From contig NZ_BMMP01000010.1 of the NCBI RefSeq assembly GCF_014645895.1, positions 216,248-280,247 on the forward strand: 64,000 nucleotides of DNA. The letters run 5' to 3'. The position numbers and the translations under genes are program-made. Below are positions 52,898-61,600 of this stretch, in pieces. The stretch is from Streptomyces daqingensis (lineage in GTDB: Bacteria; Actinomycetota; Actinomycetes; Streptomycetales; Streptomycetaceae). The notes beneath the pieces were generated by a model. It was given only the letters and a program-made list of their open reading frames with translations. It made no database searches and had not been told where the DNA came from. The number at the start of each line of letters is the position of its first letter. Within the stretch, counting starts at the first letter, position 1.

Positions 52898-53584
52898 TCA
52901 GTACCAGTTGTTGGCCTGCCAGAAGGACCAGGCGCCGCACGGGCTGCCGTAGCGGTCCTTCATGTAGCCGAGGCCCCACTTGATCTGCGTGGTCGCGCTG
53001 TTCCGCCAGTCCGGGCCGGCTGAGGCCATCTTGGAGCCCGGCAGGGCCTGCACGAGGCCGTAGGCGCCGCTGGGGTTCTGCGCGTGGACGTCCCAGCCGC
53101 TCTCGCGCTCGACGATGTTCGAGAAGCACTGGAACTGCTTCTCGGAACCGATGATCTGCCGCGCGATCTGCTTCGGAGAGCCCGAGGGGGACGCGGCGCG
53201 CTCGGCGGACCGGCTCGCCGCCTGCTTGCGCTGACGCTCGCGCTCGGCCTTCTTCGCCTGTTCGGCCGCCTCCAGCCGCGCCTTGGCGCGGGCTTCGGCC
53301 TTCTCGCGCGCCTCCTTCTCGGCGCTCGCGCGGGCCCGGCCGTCGGCGGCCGTGGTCTGGGCGTCGATGCCCGCCTTCTGGGCGGCGGGGCTGCCGGCGG
53401 CTGTCTGAAGGGCGATCGCCTGTGCTGCCGGCTCCGATCCGGCAGTGTCGTTTCCGCTGTCCTTCTGCCCTGGCACGACGCTGAACGCGATGGCGGTCAC
53501 GCCGACGGCGGCCGCACCTGTGGCCGCCGAGATCTTGTGCAGACGGGACAGCCTGCCGTGGCGTTCGGGAGTGGGAACGCTCAT
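52898..53584 (-). CDS. Secreted transglycosylase SLT-like protein
   Basis: This 228-residue protein has an N-terminal signal segment (residues 15-42, VGVTAIAFSVVPG), an Ala/Lys/Glu coiled coil (about 80-135) and a C-terminal SLT-like domain. The catalytic Glu is in IVERESGWDVHA, followed by NPSGAYGLVQALPGSKM and a final WGLGYMKDRYGS segment. It is probably an extracytoplasmic peptidoglycan lytic transglycosylase. Two cysteines (FQCFSN and SPCGAW) may form a disulfide. GGGGAGG lies before the ATG. Confidence 0.88.
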   Translation of the reverse strand: MSVPTPERHGRLSRLHKISAATGAAAVGVTAIAFSVVPGQKDSGNDTAGSEPAAQAIALQTAAGSPAAQKAGIDAQTTAADGRARASAEKEAREKAEARAKARLEAAEQAKKAERERQRKQAASRSAERAASPSGSPKQIARQIIGSEKQFQCFSNIVERESGWDVHAQNPSGAYGLVQALPGSKMASAGPDWRNSATTQIKWGLGYMKDRYGSPCGAWSFWQANNWY

Positions 53585-53954
53585 GGGGAGGAAACCTCTT
53601 CCAGATTGCGGACCGCAGCGACAGTGGCCGCTACGGCGGCAGCAATTCTCAGCTGCCGTCAGTCACCGAGCAAAAATCACCATTACTAACCTTGATAGTG
53701 GTTCGCGAAAAGGTCGGAGGCCTTGACGTGTCAGCGCTGCACGTCCGGTCAGTGGGCAACTACTACTAAGCAAGCTCGTACGTGATCTGCGTCCTATGCG
53801 GCGACTCACACCGCATACCCGATTACATTTACGCAGTGTGTAGAAGCTATAAACGCAGAGTCACGCGCCTGGGTCTCGGTCCTAGGTCCTGAGACCCCCT
53901 CCTCCGGGGCGTCCGTCCGATACCTCCGCGACGTCCCGCCGGTACCGTGACGGC
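53585..53954. promoter_or_regulatory. AT-rich divergent region between SLT and histidine kinase genes
   Basis: No gene is seen in these 370 bases, which are clearly richer in A and T than their surroundings (53660-53860). This is the expected place for the promoter and leader of the secreted SLT protein. On the plus side TACCGT at 53943-53948 ends six bases before the kinase ATG. I looked for a c-di-AMP (ydaO) riboswitch, common before Streptomyces wall hydrolase genes, and did not find its conserved blocks. Confidence 0.4.
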
Positions 53955-55136
53955 ATGCTCCAAAGCTCCGGGCTCGCCGCTGTCAGCGCCGCGTTGCTCG
54001 CCATGAACCGGCAACTCGAGGTGCGCGACGTACTGCAGACGATCGTCGCCTCGGCCCGCGATCTGCTGGACGCCGAATACGCGGCACTCGGAGTACCCGA
54101 CGACCAGGGCGGGTTCGCCCAGTTCGTCGTCGACGGAGTCTCGGACGAGCAGTGGAAGGCAATCGGCCCGCTGCCCCGGCAGCACGGCATCCTCGCGGCG
54201 ATGCTCCACGAGGCGACACCGCAGCGCCTCGCGGACGTACGCGCCGACTCCCGCTTCGAGGGGTGGCCCAGCGCCCACCCCGAACTGGCCGACTTCCTGG
54301 GCATGCCCGTCGCCGACGGCGAGAACGTCCTGGGCGCCCTCTTCCTCGCCAACAAGCGCTGCCCGCCCGCCCGGGACGAACCCGGGCAGGGGCCTCCGGA
54401 CCAGGCGGCGGCGCGCGGTTGCTCGTTCTCCGAGGACGACGAGCGGCTGCTGCGCCTCCTCGCCCAGCACGCCGCCATCGCCCTCACCAACGCCCGGCTC
54501 CATGAGCGGAGCCGCGAGCTGACGATCGCCGGCGAGCGCGCCCGCATCGCCCACGACCTGCACGACGCCGTGGCCCAGAAGCTCTTCTCGCTGCGGCTGA
54601 CCGCCCAGGCGGCGACGGCCCTCGTCGACCGCGATCCCGGGCGCGCGAAGGCCGAACTGCACGAGATCGACCGGCTCACGGCCGAGGCGGCCGAGGAACT
54701 GAGGGCCGCCGTCGTCGAACTGCGTCCCGCAGCGCTCGACGAGGACGGGCTCGTCGCCACCTTGAGAACCCAGACCCGAGTGCTCCACCGCGCCCACTCG
54801 GCCGAGGTCGCCTTCTCCACCGAGGGAAGCCCCCGGGCGCTGCCCTCGGCGCACGAGGAGGCGCTGCTGCGGGTCGCGCAGGAAGCCGTGCACAACGCGC
54901 TCCGCCATGCCTCGGCCGTCCGCGTCGACGTGGTGCTCACCTTCGGCGCCTCCGCCGTGCGGCTGCGCGTCGCCGACGACGGCCGGGGCTTCGACCCGAA
55001 GGCCGTGCGCAAGGCGGGACGTCACCTGGGACTGGTGTCGATGCGCGACAGGGCCCAGTGCGTCGGCGGCCGGCTGGCCGTGCAGTCGGAGCCCGGCAAG
55101 GGCGCCGTCATCGAGATGGAGGTGCCCGGTGGCTGA
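53955..55136 (+). CDS. GAF-domain sensor histidine kinase (HisKA_3 type)
   Basis: This 393-residue cytoplasmic sensor has a GAF domain (residues about 20-175), a HisKA_3 dimerisation domain with the phospho-acceptor in ERARIAHDLHDAVAQK near residue 200, and a HATPase_c domain (EEALLRVAQEAVHNALRHA, VADDGRGFDPKA, GLVSMRDRA). No membrane segment is present, so it senses an internal signal. No Shine-Dalgarno is evident; a TACCGT hexamer six bases before the ATG suggests a leaderless transcript. It overlaps its response regulator gene by eight bases. Confidence 0.93.
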   Translation: MLQSSGLAAVSAALLAMNRQLEVRDVLQTIVASARDLLDAEYAALGVPDDQGGFAQFVVDGVSDEQWKAIGPLPRQHGILAAMLHEATPQRLADVRADSRFEGWPSAHPELADFLGMPVADGENVLGALFLANKRCPPARDEPGQGPPDQAAARGCSFSEDDERLLRLLAQHAAIALTNARLHERSRELTIAGERARIAHDLHDAVAQKLFSLRLTAQAATALVDRDPGRAKAELHEIDRLTAEAAEELRAAVVELRPAALDEDGLVATLRTQTRVLHRAHSAEVAFSTEGSPRALPSAHEEALLRVAQEAVHNALRHASAVRVDVVLTFGASAVRLRVADDGRGFDPKAVRKAGRHLGLVSMRDRAQCVGGRLAVQSEPGKGAVIEMEVPGG

Positions 55137-55767
55137 CCCGATCCGTGTGCTCATCGTCGACGACCACCTGGTCGTACGGCGCGGACTGCGCACTTTCCTG
55201 GAGATCCAGGACGACATCGAGGTGGTCGGGGAGGCCGCCGACGGCGAGGAGGGCGTGGCCCGCGCCGAGGAACTGCGCCCGGACATCGTCCTGATGGACG
55301 TGAAGATGCCCGGCACCGACGGGATCGAGGCGCTGAGACAGCTCGTGCAGCTCGGCAACCCCGCCCGCGTGCTCGTCGTCACGAGCTTCACCGAGCAGCG
55401 CACCGTCGTCCCGGCCCTGCGGGCGGGAGCCGCGGGCTACGTCTACAAGGACGTGGACCCGGACGCCCTCGCGGGGGCCATCCGCTCCATCCACGCGGGC
55501 CACGTGCTGCTGCAGCCCGAAGTCGCCGGGGCGCTGCTCTCCGAGGGGCCGGGCGGGAGCGCGGGGCGCGGCACGCAGCTCACCGAGCGCGAGCGGGAGG
55601 TGCTGGAGCTGATAGCGGACGGGCGCTCCAACCGGGAGATCGCCCGGGCGCTCGTCCTGTCGGAGAAGACGGTGAAGACCCACGTGTCGAACATTCTGAT
55701 GAAGCTCGACCTCGCCGACCGCACCCAGGCGGCGCTGTGGGCCGTCCGCCACGGGCTCACGCACTGA
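55129..55767 (+). CDS. NarL/LuxR-family response regulator
   Basis: This 212-residue protein has a receiver domain (VLIVDDHLVVRRGL with the acidic pair; phospho-acceptor Asp in DIVLMDVKMPGTDG; Thr/Lys in VVTSFTEQRT and YVYKDVDPD) and a C-terminal LuxR helix-turn-helix (LTEREREVLELIADGRSNREI, EKTVKTHVSNILMKL). The GTG start lies inside the end of the kinase gene. Together they are a two-component system of unknown signal; targets may include the nearby envelope genes. Confidence 0.94.
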   Translation: MADPIRVLIVDDHLVVRRGLRTFLEIQDDIEVVGEAADGEEGVARAEELRPDIVLMDVKMPGTDGIEALRQLVQLGNPARVLVVTSFTEQRTVVPALRAGAAGYVYKDVDPDALAGAIRSIHAGHVLLQPEVAGALLSEGPGGSAGRGTQLTEREREVLELIADGRSNREIARALVLSEKTVKTHVSNILMKLDLADRTQAALWAVRHGLTH

Positions 55768-55859
55768 CGGGCCCCGCCCTGAGCCCGGCGGCACTCCCCT
55801 CCGGCGGACTTTCCGGGCGCCGCACGCAGCGAGTTCCGCTCCTCAGCGGCCAGGCTCGC

Positions 55860-56708
55860 TTACATCCGCTTGCGTTCGAGCTCCTCCGCGTAGGCGTTGT
55901 ACGCCGCGACCTGCGCCCGCCTCGCCGTGCGCTCCACCGGACGGAGCGCCTCGGCCCGCGCCGCGATCTCGGACGAGCTCACCGCGCCGCCGTGCTCCCG
56001 GCCGTCTCCCGCGCCCTTGCCGCCGCCCGGCACGTCTCCCTGCGCGATGTCCACCAGCGCCCGCACACGCTGCGCGAGTTCCAGCACCCGCACGGCACGC
56101 GGCGTGTAGCCCGGGGCCAGCAGTCGCCTGCCCGCCTCCATCCGCGCCCGGTACGCCTCCAGGGCCGCGTCCGCCACGGGGCCCGAACCTGCCACGTCCA
56201 GCTTCGTGAGGAGATCCGTGGCCTCCCGCATGGCCTCGGCAAGCTCACGCTCCGCCTCGGCGAGGGAGGGCACGTCCGCGGGCGGCCCGTCCCGCAGGGG
56301 CAGGCAGTGCCACACCACCTCGACCTGCACGTCTCCCTCGGGCCCCGCCTCGTACAGCTCCGGGACGAGCCCCAGACCCGCCCCCGGAGCCAGCACCGCC
56401 TCGCCCGCGTCGAGAGCGCGGGAGTTGAGCTCCGGCGGCCCGCTCAGCCCCAGCGGATGCCCGGGCGCGGGAAGTGCCACCCGCAGTCCGTGCGTGCCCA
56501 GCGACCGCAGCCGGCCCAGCGCGAGAGTGAGACCCACGTGCTCCGGCTCCGGCCCGGCTCCGGGAGCGGCGGACGACGGCAGCGCCGCCACGCGGTGCGC
56601 CGCGTCCTCCCCGACGATCCGCTCGGCGGCCTCATCGGGCGAGATCAGCCCGGCAAAGAGTGCATTTCCCCAGGCGGCCATCCGCCCTGAACGAGGTTCT
56701 TGGAGCAT
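55860..56708 (-). CDS. Conserved actinobacterial hypothetical protein
   Basis: This 282-residue soluble protein has no recognised domain. The N-terminus WGNALFAGLISPDEAAERIVG is helical; a beta-rich central part contains LRVALPAPGHPLGLSGPPELN and DVQVEVVWHCLPL; the C-terminal half is a long helical bundle (AEAERELAEAMREATDLLTKL). The ATG at 56708 is chosen; a GTG two codons upstream is possible. It is divergent from the ABC ATPase gene. I believe orthologues occur in the same place in other Streptomyces, but no function is known to me. Confidence 0.75.
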   Translation of the reverse strand: MLQEPRSGRMAAWGNALFAGLISPDEAAERIVGEDAAHRVAALPSSAAPGAGPEPEHVGLTLALGRLRSLGTHGLRVALPAPGHPLGLSGPPELNSRALDAGEAVLAPGAGLGLVPELYEAGPEGDVQVEVVWHCLPLRDGPPADVPSLAEAERELAEAMREATDLLTKLDVAGSGPVADAALEAYRARMEAGRRLLAPGYTPRAVRVLELAQRVRALVDIAQGDVPGGGKGAGDGREHGGAVSSSEIAARAEALRPVERTARRAQVAAYNAYAEELERKRM

Positions 56709-56815
56709 GAGCACAGCCTAAGGAACAGGCCGTCGAACGCGTGGCGTAGGTTTTGTCTGGGGACTGTGCCCACAAGGCACGGGAAACGGCGACTGCAATG
56801 GGAGACAACGCGCTC

Positions 56816-57607
56816 ATGAGCGAAGTACTGGAGCTGGTGGACGTATCCGTGGTCCGCGAGGGCCACGCTCTGCTGGACGACGTCTCCTGGTCGGTCAAGG
56901 AGGGCGAGCGCTGGGTCATCCTCGGACCCAACGGCGCCGGCAAGACGACCTTGCTCAACATGGCCTCCAGCTACCTCTTCCCGAGTTCCGGGACCGCCAC
57001 CGTCCTCGGTGAACGGCTCGGCGCAGTCGACGTCTTCGAGCTCCGTCCCCGCATCGGCATGGCGGGCATCGCCATGGCCGAGAAGCTCCCCCGCTCCCAG
57101 ACCGTCCTGCAGACGGTGCTCACCGCCGCGTACGGCATGACGGCGCACTGGCAGGAGGAGTACGAGGCGATCGACGAGGAGCGTGCCCGCGCCTTCCTCG
57201 ACCGCCTCGGCATGAGCGACTACCTGGACCGCAAGTTCGGCACGCTCTCCGAGGGCGAGCGCAAGCGCACCCTGATCGCCCGCGCCATGATGACCGACCC
57301 CGAACTGCTGCTGCTGGACGAGCCGGCGGCAGGACTCGACCTCGGCGGCCGCGAGGACCTGGTGCGCAGGCTGGGCCGCCTCGCCCGCGATCCGTACGCC
57401 CCCTCCATGATCATGGTGACCCACCATGTCGAGGAGATCGCACCGGGCTTCACGCACGTACTGATGATCCGTCAGGGCCAGGTCCTCGCCGCGGGCCCCC
57501 TGGAGACCGAGCTGACCTCCCGAAATCTCTCCCGCTGCTTCGGACTTCCGCTCGTCGTGGAGGAGCGCGGCGACCGCTGGACCGCTCAGGGTCTGCCGCT
57601 GAGCTGA
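56816..57607 (+). CDS. ABC transporter ATP-binding protein without adjacent permease
   Basis: This 263-residue ATPase has Walker A GPNGAGKTTLL near residue 40, signature LSEGERKRTLIA and Walker B LLLDEPAAGLD, with the switch His in VTHHVEEI. The signature is LSEGE rather than LSGGQ, as in the YlmA/ModF-like group. No permease or binding protein lies next to it. A TAGGTT hexamer at 56747-56752 may be its -10. ATG 56816 has GGGAG about 11 bases upstream; ATG 56798 is also in frame. It is followed by nfeD. Confidence 0.88.
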   Translation: MSEVLELVDVSVVREGHALLDDVSWSVKEGERWVILGPNGAGKTTLLNMASSYLFPSSGTATVLGERLGAVDVFELRPRIGMAGIAMAEKLPRSQTVLQTVLTAAYGMTAHWQEEYEAIDEERARAFLDRLGMSDYLDRKFGTLSEGERKRTLIARAMMTDPELLLLDEPAAGLDLGGREDLVRRLGRLARDPYAPSMIMVTHHVEEIAPGFTHVLMIRQGQVLAAGPLETELTSRNLSRCFGLPLVVEERGDRWTAQGLPLS

Positions 57608-57628
57608 TCGCGGGCCTACCATGGCCTT

Positions 57629-58054
57629 GTGGATGCATGGGTGTGGTGGTTGATAGCCGCGGTGGGGCTCGGGATTCCACTCGTCCTCACGGCGATGCCC
57701 GAGTTCGGAATGCTGGCCGTCGGAGGTGTGGCGGGCGCCGTCACCGCCGGGCTCGGCGGAGGCATGGTCGCGCAGGTCCTCGTCTTCGCGGTCGTCTCGA
57801 CCGCGCTGATCGTCGTCGTCCAGCCGATCGCGCGCCGTTCACGGAGTCAGGCGCCGGCCATGAGCAGCGGCGTCGACGCCCTGCGCGGCCGCCAGGCGAC
57901 GGTGCTGGAACGCGTCGACGGGCAGGGCGGAAGGATCAAGCTGGCGGGTGAGGTCTGGTCGGCCCGCGCGCTCGACGCGGACGCGGCCTACGAAACCGGC
58001 AGGCAGGTCGACGTGGTGGAGATCGACGGAGCCACCGCGGTCGTGATGGGATAG
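57629..58054 (+). CDS. NfeD-like membrane protein
   Basis: This 141-residue protein has three hydrophobic segments in the first 70 residues (VWWLIAAVGLGIPLVLTAM and following) and a C-terminal OB-fold NfeD domain (GVDALRGRQATVLERVDGQGG, VWSARALD, VDVVEIDGATAVV). NfeD proteins partner with SPFH proteins, and the next gene is one. The GTG start at 57629 has no Shine-Dalgarno but TACCAT at 57617-57622 lies six bases before it, suggesting a leaderless mRNA. Confidence 0.9.
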   Translation: MDAWVWWLIAAVGLGIPLVLTAMPEFGMLAVGGVAGAVTAGLGGGMVAQVLVFAVVSTALIVVVQPIARRSRSQAPAMSSGVDALRGRQATVLERVDGQGGRIKLAGEVWSARALDADAAYETGRQVDVVEIDGATAVVMG

Positions 58055-58161
58055 CCGCGAGGCGGGGTAACACCCTTGCGAGCAGGGCGAGTTGCTTGCG
58101 CCCGGGGTACTTCTACCGTCTGACAGACGTCAATCAGTGACATACGTGCAGGGGGACGGCG

Positions 58162-59130
58162 ATGGACGCCATCATCATTGTCCTGATCATCCTGGTGGTG
58201 CTGGTCTTCATCGCACTCATCAAGACGATTCAGGTGATTCCGCAGGCGAGCGCCGCCATCGTCGAGCGCTTCGGCCGGTACACCCGCACCCTCAACGCGG
58301 GCCTGAACATCGTGGTCCCCTTCATCGACACGGTCCGCAACCGTGTCGACCTGCGTGAACAGGTCGTCCCGTTCCCGCCGCAGCCCGTCATCACGCAGGA
58401 CAACCTCGTCGTGAACATCGACACCGTCATCTACTACCAGGTGACGGACGCCCGGGCTGCCACGTACGAGGTGGCCAGCTACATCCAGGCGATCGAGCAG
58501 CTCACGGTGACGACGCTCCGCAACATCATCGGCGGCATGGACCTGGAGCGGACGCTCACCTCCCGCGAGGAGATCAACGCGGCGCTGCGCGGCGTGCTCG
58601 ACGAGGCCACCGGCAAGTGGGGCATCCGCGTCAACCGCGTCGAGCTGAAGGCCATCGAGCCCCCGACGTCCATCCAGGACTCGATGGAGAAGCAGATGCG
58701 TGCCGACCGCGACAAGCGCGCCGCGATCCTGCAGGCCGAAGGTGTGCGGCAGTCGGCGATCCTCACCGCCGAGGGCGAGAAGCAGTCGTCGATCCTGCGC
58801 GCCGAGGGCGAGGCCCGCTCGGCGGCGCTGCGCGCGGAAGGCGAAGCGCAGGCGATCCGCACGGTCTTCGAGTCGATCCACGCCGGCGACCCGGACCAGA
58901 AGCTCCTCTCCTACCAGTACCTGCAGATGCTCCCGAAGATCGCCGAAGGCGACGCCAACAAGCTCTGGATCGTCCCGAGCGAGATCGGCGACGCCCTGAA
59001 GGGACTCGGCGGCGCCCTCGACGGCTTCCGGCCCGGAGGCGGCGGGAACAGTGGCAGCACCGGCGGCAGCGGCAGCGACCCCACGAGCATGGTCAAGCCG
59101 CCCCGGCGGGACAGCCCCAGGATCGACTGA
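58162..59130 (+). CDS. SPFH (stomatin/band 7) domain membrane protein
   Basis: This 322-residue protein has an N-terminal membrane helix (residues 3-22), an SPFH domain (IPQASAAIVERFGRYTRTL, VVPFPPQPVITQDNLVV, TVTTLRNIIGGMDLE), then a repeated coiled-coil region (AEGVRQSAILTAEGEKQ, AEGEARSAALRAEGEAQ) that oligomerises the protein, and a Gly/Ser tail. Such proteins organise membrane microdomains and control proteases; the NfeD gene upstream is its usual partner. GGGGGAC precedes the ATG. Confidence 0.94.
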   Translation: MDAIIIVLIILVVLVFIALIKTIQVIPQASAAIVERFGRYTRTLNAGLNIVVPFIDTVRNRVDLREQVVPFPPQPVITQDNLVVNIDTVIYYQVTDARAATYEVASYIQAIEQLTVTTLRNIIGGMDLERTLTSREEINAALRGVLDEATGKWGIRVNRVELKAIEPPTSIQDSMEKQMRADRDKRAAILQAEGVRQSAILTAEGEKQSSILRAEGEARSAALRAEGEAQAIRTVFESIHAGDPDQKLLSYQYLQMLPKIAEGDANKLWIVPSEIGDALKGLGGALDGFRPGGGGNSGSTGGSGSDPTSMVKPPRRDSPRID

Positions 59131-59230
59131 GCGGAAGCCGGCCCGCACGGCCGACCGGACCCGGATGCCCGCGCGAAATGCCCCTCGGGCATGATCAGTG
59201 TGTACGGCACTGATCAACTGGGGGATTCGC

Positions 59231-59998
59231 GTGACCATCTGGGAGGCAGTGGCCGTCTGCGTCGCCGGCGTCGGCGCAGGCGCCATCAATACGATCGTCG
59301 GCTCCGGCACCTTGCTGACCTTCCCGGTGCTGCTCGCCGTCGGCCTGCCGCCCGTCACGGCCAACGTCTCCAACGCACTGGGACTCGTGCCCGGATCGGT
59401 GAGCGGGGCGATCGGTTACAGGCGTGAGCTGCGCGGGCAGCTGCGCCGGGTGCTGCTGCTGGGCGGCGTGGCGCTCGTCGGTGCCCTCTCCGGAGCCGCA
59501 CTGCTGGTCGTCCTGCCGTCCAGCGCCTTCGACACGATCGTGCCGGCGCTCATCGCGGTGGCGCTGCTCCTGGTCGCCTTCCAGCCCCGCCTCGCCCGCG
59601 CCGTGCAGCGACGCCGCGAGCGGAAGGGGGCGTCCGCCCGTCCCCAGGGCGGCGTGCTGCTGCCGTCCGGCATGCTCTTCGCGAGCGCTTACGGCGGCTA
59701 CTTCGGCGCGGCGCAAGGCATCATCTACCTCGCCCTGATGGGACTGCTGCTGGATGAGGACCTGCAGCGGATCAACGCCGTGAAGAACGTGCTCGGTGCC
59801 CTGGTGAACGGCGCCGCGGCGGTGTTCTTCCTCTTCGTGGCGGACTTCGACTGGACGGCCGTCCTCCTGGTGGCGGGCGGCTCCGCGGCCGGTGGCGTGC
59901 TCGGAGCAGCGGTGGGCCGCAGACTGCGGCCCACCACCCTCCGCGTCATCATCGTGACGGTCGGAACCGCGGCCCTCGTCCACCAGCTCGTCCGCTGA
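59231..59998 (+). CDS. TSUP (TauE/SafE) family anion transporter
   Basis: This 255-residue membrane protein has about eight helices. The family pattern GVGAGAINTIVGSGTLLTFPVLLAVGLPPV appears in part near the N-terminus (GAINTIVGSGTLLTFP), and its second-half counterpart is SAYGGYFGAAQGIIYLALM. TauE/SafE proteins export sulfite, sulfoacetate or other sulfur compounds. The GTG at 59231 follows GGGGGA; an ORF from a GTG 33 bases upstream is also open. A strong T-tailed terminator follows. Confidence 0.9.
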   Translation: MTIWEAVAVCVAGVGAGAINTIVGSGTLLTFPVLLAVGLPPVTANVSNALGLVPGSVSGAIGYRRELRGQLRRVLLLGGVALVGALSGAALLVVLPSSAFDTIVPALIAVALLLVAFQPRLARAVQRRRERKGASARPQGGVLLPSGMLFASAYGGYFGAAQGIIYLALMGLLLDEDLQRINAVKNVLGALVNGAAAVFFLFVADFDWTAVLLVAGGSAAGGVLGAAVGRRLRPTTLRVIIVTVGTAALVHQLVR

Positions 59999-60000
59999 CG

Positions 60001-60034
60001 AAAGGAGCCGGGCCCTGAGGCCCGGCTCCTTTTT
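60001..60034 (+). terminator. Strong intrinsic terminator of the TSUP transporter gene
   Basis: AAAGGAGCCGGGCC (60001-60014) and GGCCCGGCTCCTTT (60019-60032) form a 14-bp stem with a CTGA loop followed by TT. The T-run abuts the stop codon of the convergent HNH gene, so the element can serve both strands. Confidence 0.92.
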
Positions 60035-60573
60035 CACGCAGTGGCAGGCAGTCCCGTCGCGGAGTCCGCGGCGCGCGAGACGGTGAGCCACTGCGGCAGC
60101 GACGTACCGTCCGCGCGGTTCAGCGCCAGGAGCAGCGCGTCGGCAGGCGTGGGCTCGAACGGCTTCACCAGCAGCGTCATGCCCGCCTGAGCGGGCGTCC
60201 GGTCGGCCTTGCGGTGGTTGTCCGCCGCGCACGCGGCCACGGTGTTGAGCCACGTGTCGGCACCGCCCCGCGAGCGCGGCAGGATGTGGTCGACGGTGGT
60301 CGCCCGCCGCCCGCAGTAAGCGCACCGGTGCCGGTCCCGTACGAGGACGCCGCGCCGCGACCACGGCGCCCGTTGTCGGAAGGGAACCCGCACGTATCTG
60401 CGGAGCCTCACGACCTGGGGCACCGGAAGGTCGATGTCAGCCGCTCGTATACGGAGACCGGGGTGCGACTGCTCGACGACGGCCTTGTCCTGCATGACAA
60501 GCACAACGGCTCGCCGCAGCGACACCGTCGAAAGCGGCTCGAAGCTCGCATTGAGGATCAGCGTCTCGCGCAT
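60034..60573 (-). CDS. HNH endonuclease family protein with altered zinc site
   Basis: This 179-residue protein starts MRETLILNASFEPLSTVSLR, the N-terminus of the common actinobacterial HNH family. The HNH core has CAYCGRRATTVDHILPRSRGG and NTVAACAADNHRKADR. The usual second CxxC pair is CAAD, so one zinc-binding cysteine is an aspartate. The catalytic His (VDHIL), Asn and His (DNHRK) are kept. GGAGGTGGAGGGG precedes the ATG. Function unknown; DNA nicking or repair is possible. Confidence 0.9.
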   Translation of the reverse strand: MRETLILNASFEPLSTVSLRRAVVLVMQDKAVVEQSHPGLRIRAADIDLPVPQVVRLRRYVRVPFRQRAPWSRRGVLVRDRHRCAYCGRRATTVDHILPRSRGGADTWLNTVAACAADNHRKADRTPAQAGMTLLVKPFEPTPADALLLALNRADGTSLPQWLTVSRAADSATGLPATA

Positions 60574-60948
60574 CCCCTCCACCTCCCCGATTCCGTTCCG
60601 CCCCCGTTGGCGGTTGGCACCACTGTGCCGTCGCACGGGACAGGGGACAACGCAATTACGGGGCGGCGCGCGGGAGATGACGAGCGGGCCGTACCGGCGG
60701 ACCGGAAGATCGCAACCGGCAGAGAACCGGAAAGGTCGAAACCGGGAGGGGAAAGAAACAGCAATGCGGAAAAGGGGCAGCCGACGCGGTCGCCCGGCCC
60801 CCGGCCGGCCTCCGACGGACTGCTGGCGCAGACACGAGCGCCTCGCCGCCCCCGCACTGCGGTGCCGGCTGCCCGGCGACAACTGTGCTTTCGGGGACGA
60901 CGAGGCGCAAAGGATTTTCCGCCCGCCCCGGAGGGCGTTCCGGCAGGC
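60574..60948. other. Intergenic region upstream of the HNH gene
   Basis: No convincing gene lies in these 375 bases. The minus-strand HNH promoter should be here. Five ACCGG motifs lie within 53 bases (60693, 60701, 60715, 60726, 60741), forming an irregular purine-rich array on the plus strand. A plus-strand frame from ATG 60764 contains several cysteines but runs antisense into ybhB and is not convincing. Confidence 0.4.
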
Positions 60949-61488
60949 TCAGCCGTCCGCGGGCACCTCGTGGACGCCGATCAGCTGCGCACGTCCGATG
61001 GTCTTGAAGCGCAGGTTGAACCCGACGAACGCAGGCGTCGCGTCGGCATCCGGGCCCAGCTTCTCCTCCTGCACCGCGTAGACGGTGAAGACGTAACGGT
61101 GCGGGCCGTCACCGGGGGGCGGTGCGGCGCCGCCGAAGTCGCGCGTCCCGAAGTCGTTGCGCACGTGCACGGCGCCCTCGGGCAGACCTTCCATCTCACC
61201 CGTACCGGCGCCGACCGGCAGCTCCGTCACGGAGAGCGGAATGTCGAAGACCACCCAGTGCCAGAAACCGCTGCCCGTAGGCGCGTCCGGGTCGAAGCAC
61301 GTCACGGCGAAGCTCCGGGTCTCCGGAGGGAACCCCTCCCAGCGCAGATGCGGGGAGACGTTGCCCTTCGCATACTGCTGTTCCGGACGCAGCCGTCCGC
61401 CCTCGGAGACGTCGCTGCTCACCACCTCGAACGAGGCGACGGGCGGGTGGAAGTCGTGGGGGAGCGGCGGTTGCTTCTGCTCGGTCAC
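60949..61488 (-). CDS. YbhB/YbcL family Raf kinase inhibitor-like protein
   Basis: This 179-residue PEBP-like protein has the ligand-pocket motifs SPHLRWEGFPPETRSFAVTCFDPDAPT (given as CFDPDAPT) and HWVVFDIP, then GGAAPPPGDGPHRYVFTVYAV (GPHRY). Bacterial members bind small ligands; the role is unknown. The GTG start at 61488 is preceded by GGAGG nine bases upstream. It is divergent from the barstar gene. Confidence 0.9.
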   Translation of the reverse strand: MTEQKQPPLPHDFHPPVASFEVVSSDVSEGGRLRPEQQYAKGNVSPHLRWEGFPPETRSFAVTCFDPDAPTGSGFWHWVVFDIPLSVTELPVGAGTGEMEGLPEGAVHVRNDFGTRDFGGAAPPPGDGPHRYVFTVYAVQEEKLGPDADATPAFVGFNLRFKTIGRAQLIGVHEVPADG

Positions 61489-61600
61489 GTGGGAACCTCC
61501 TGATGGCGCGAATCGCTGCACCGGCCAGCCTAACGAGCCATGGTGCCGGACTTTGTCACCATGGGATCCACGACGAGACCTGCAAAGCGGTGGTGCGACG

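Noticed and set aside
53585..53954. Possible c-di-AMP (ydaO) riboswitch before the SLT-like gene
   Set aside because: The context suggested it, but the conserved sequence blocks are not recognisable on the minus strand.
60764..61081. Plus-strand frame with several cysteines that might be a small metal-binding protein
   Set aside because: It runs into the antisense of ybhB, does not match a WhiB or other cysteine pattern, and lacks support from codon bias.
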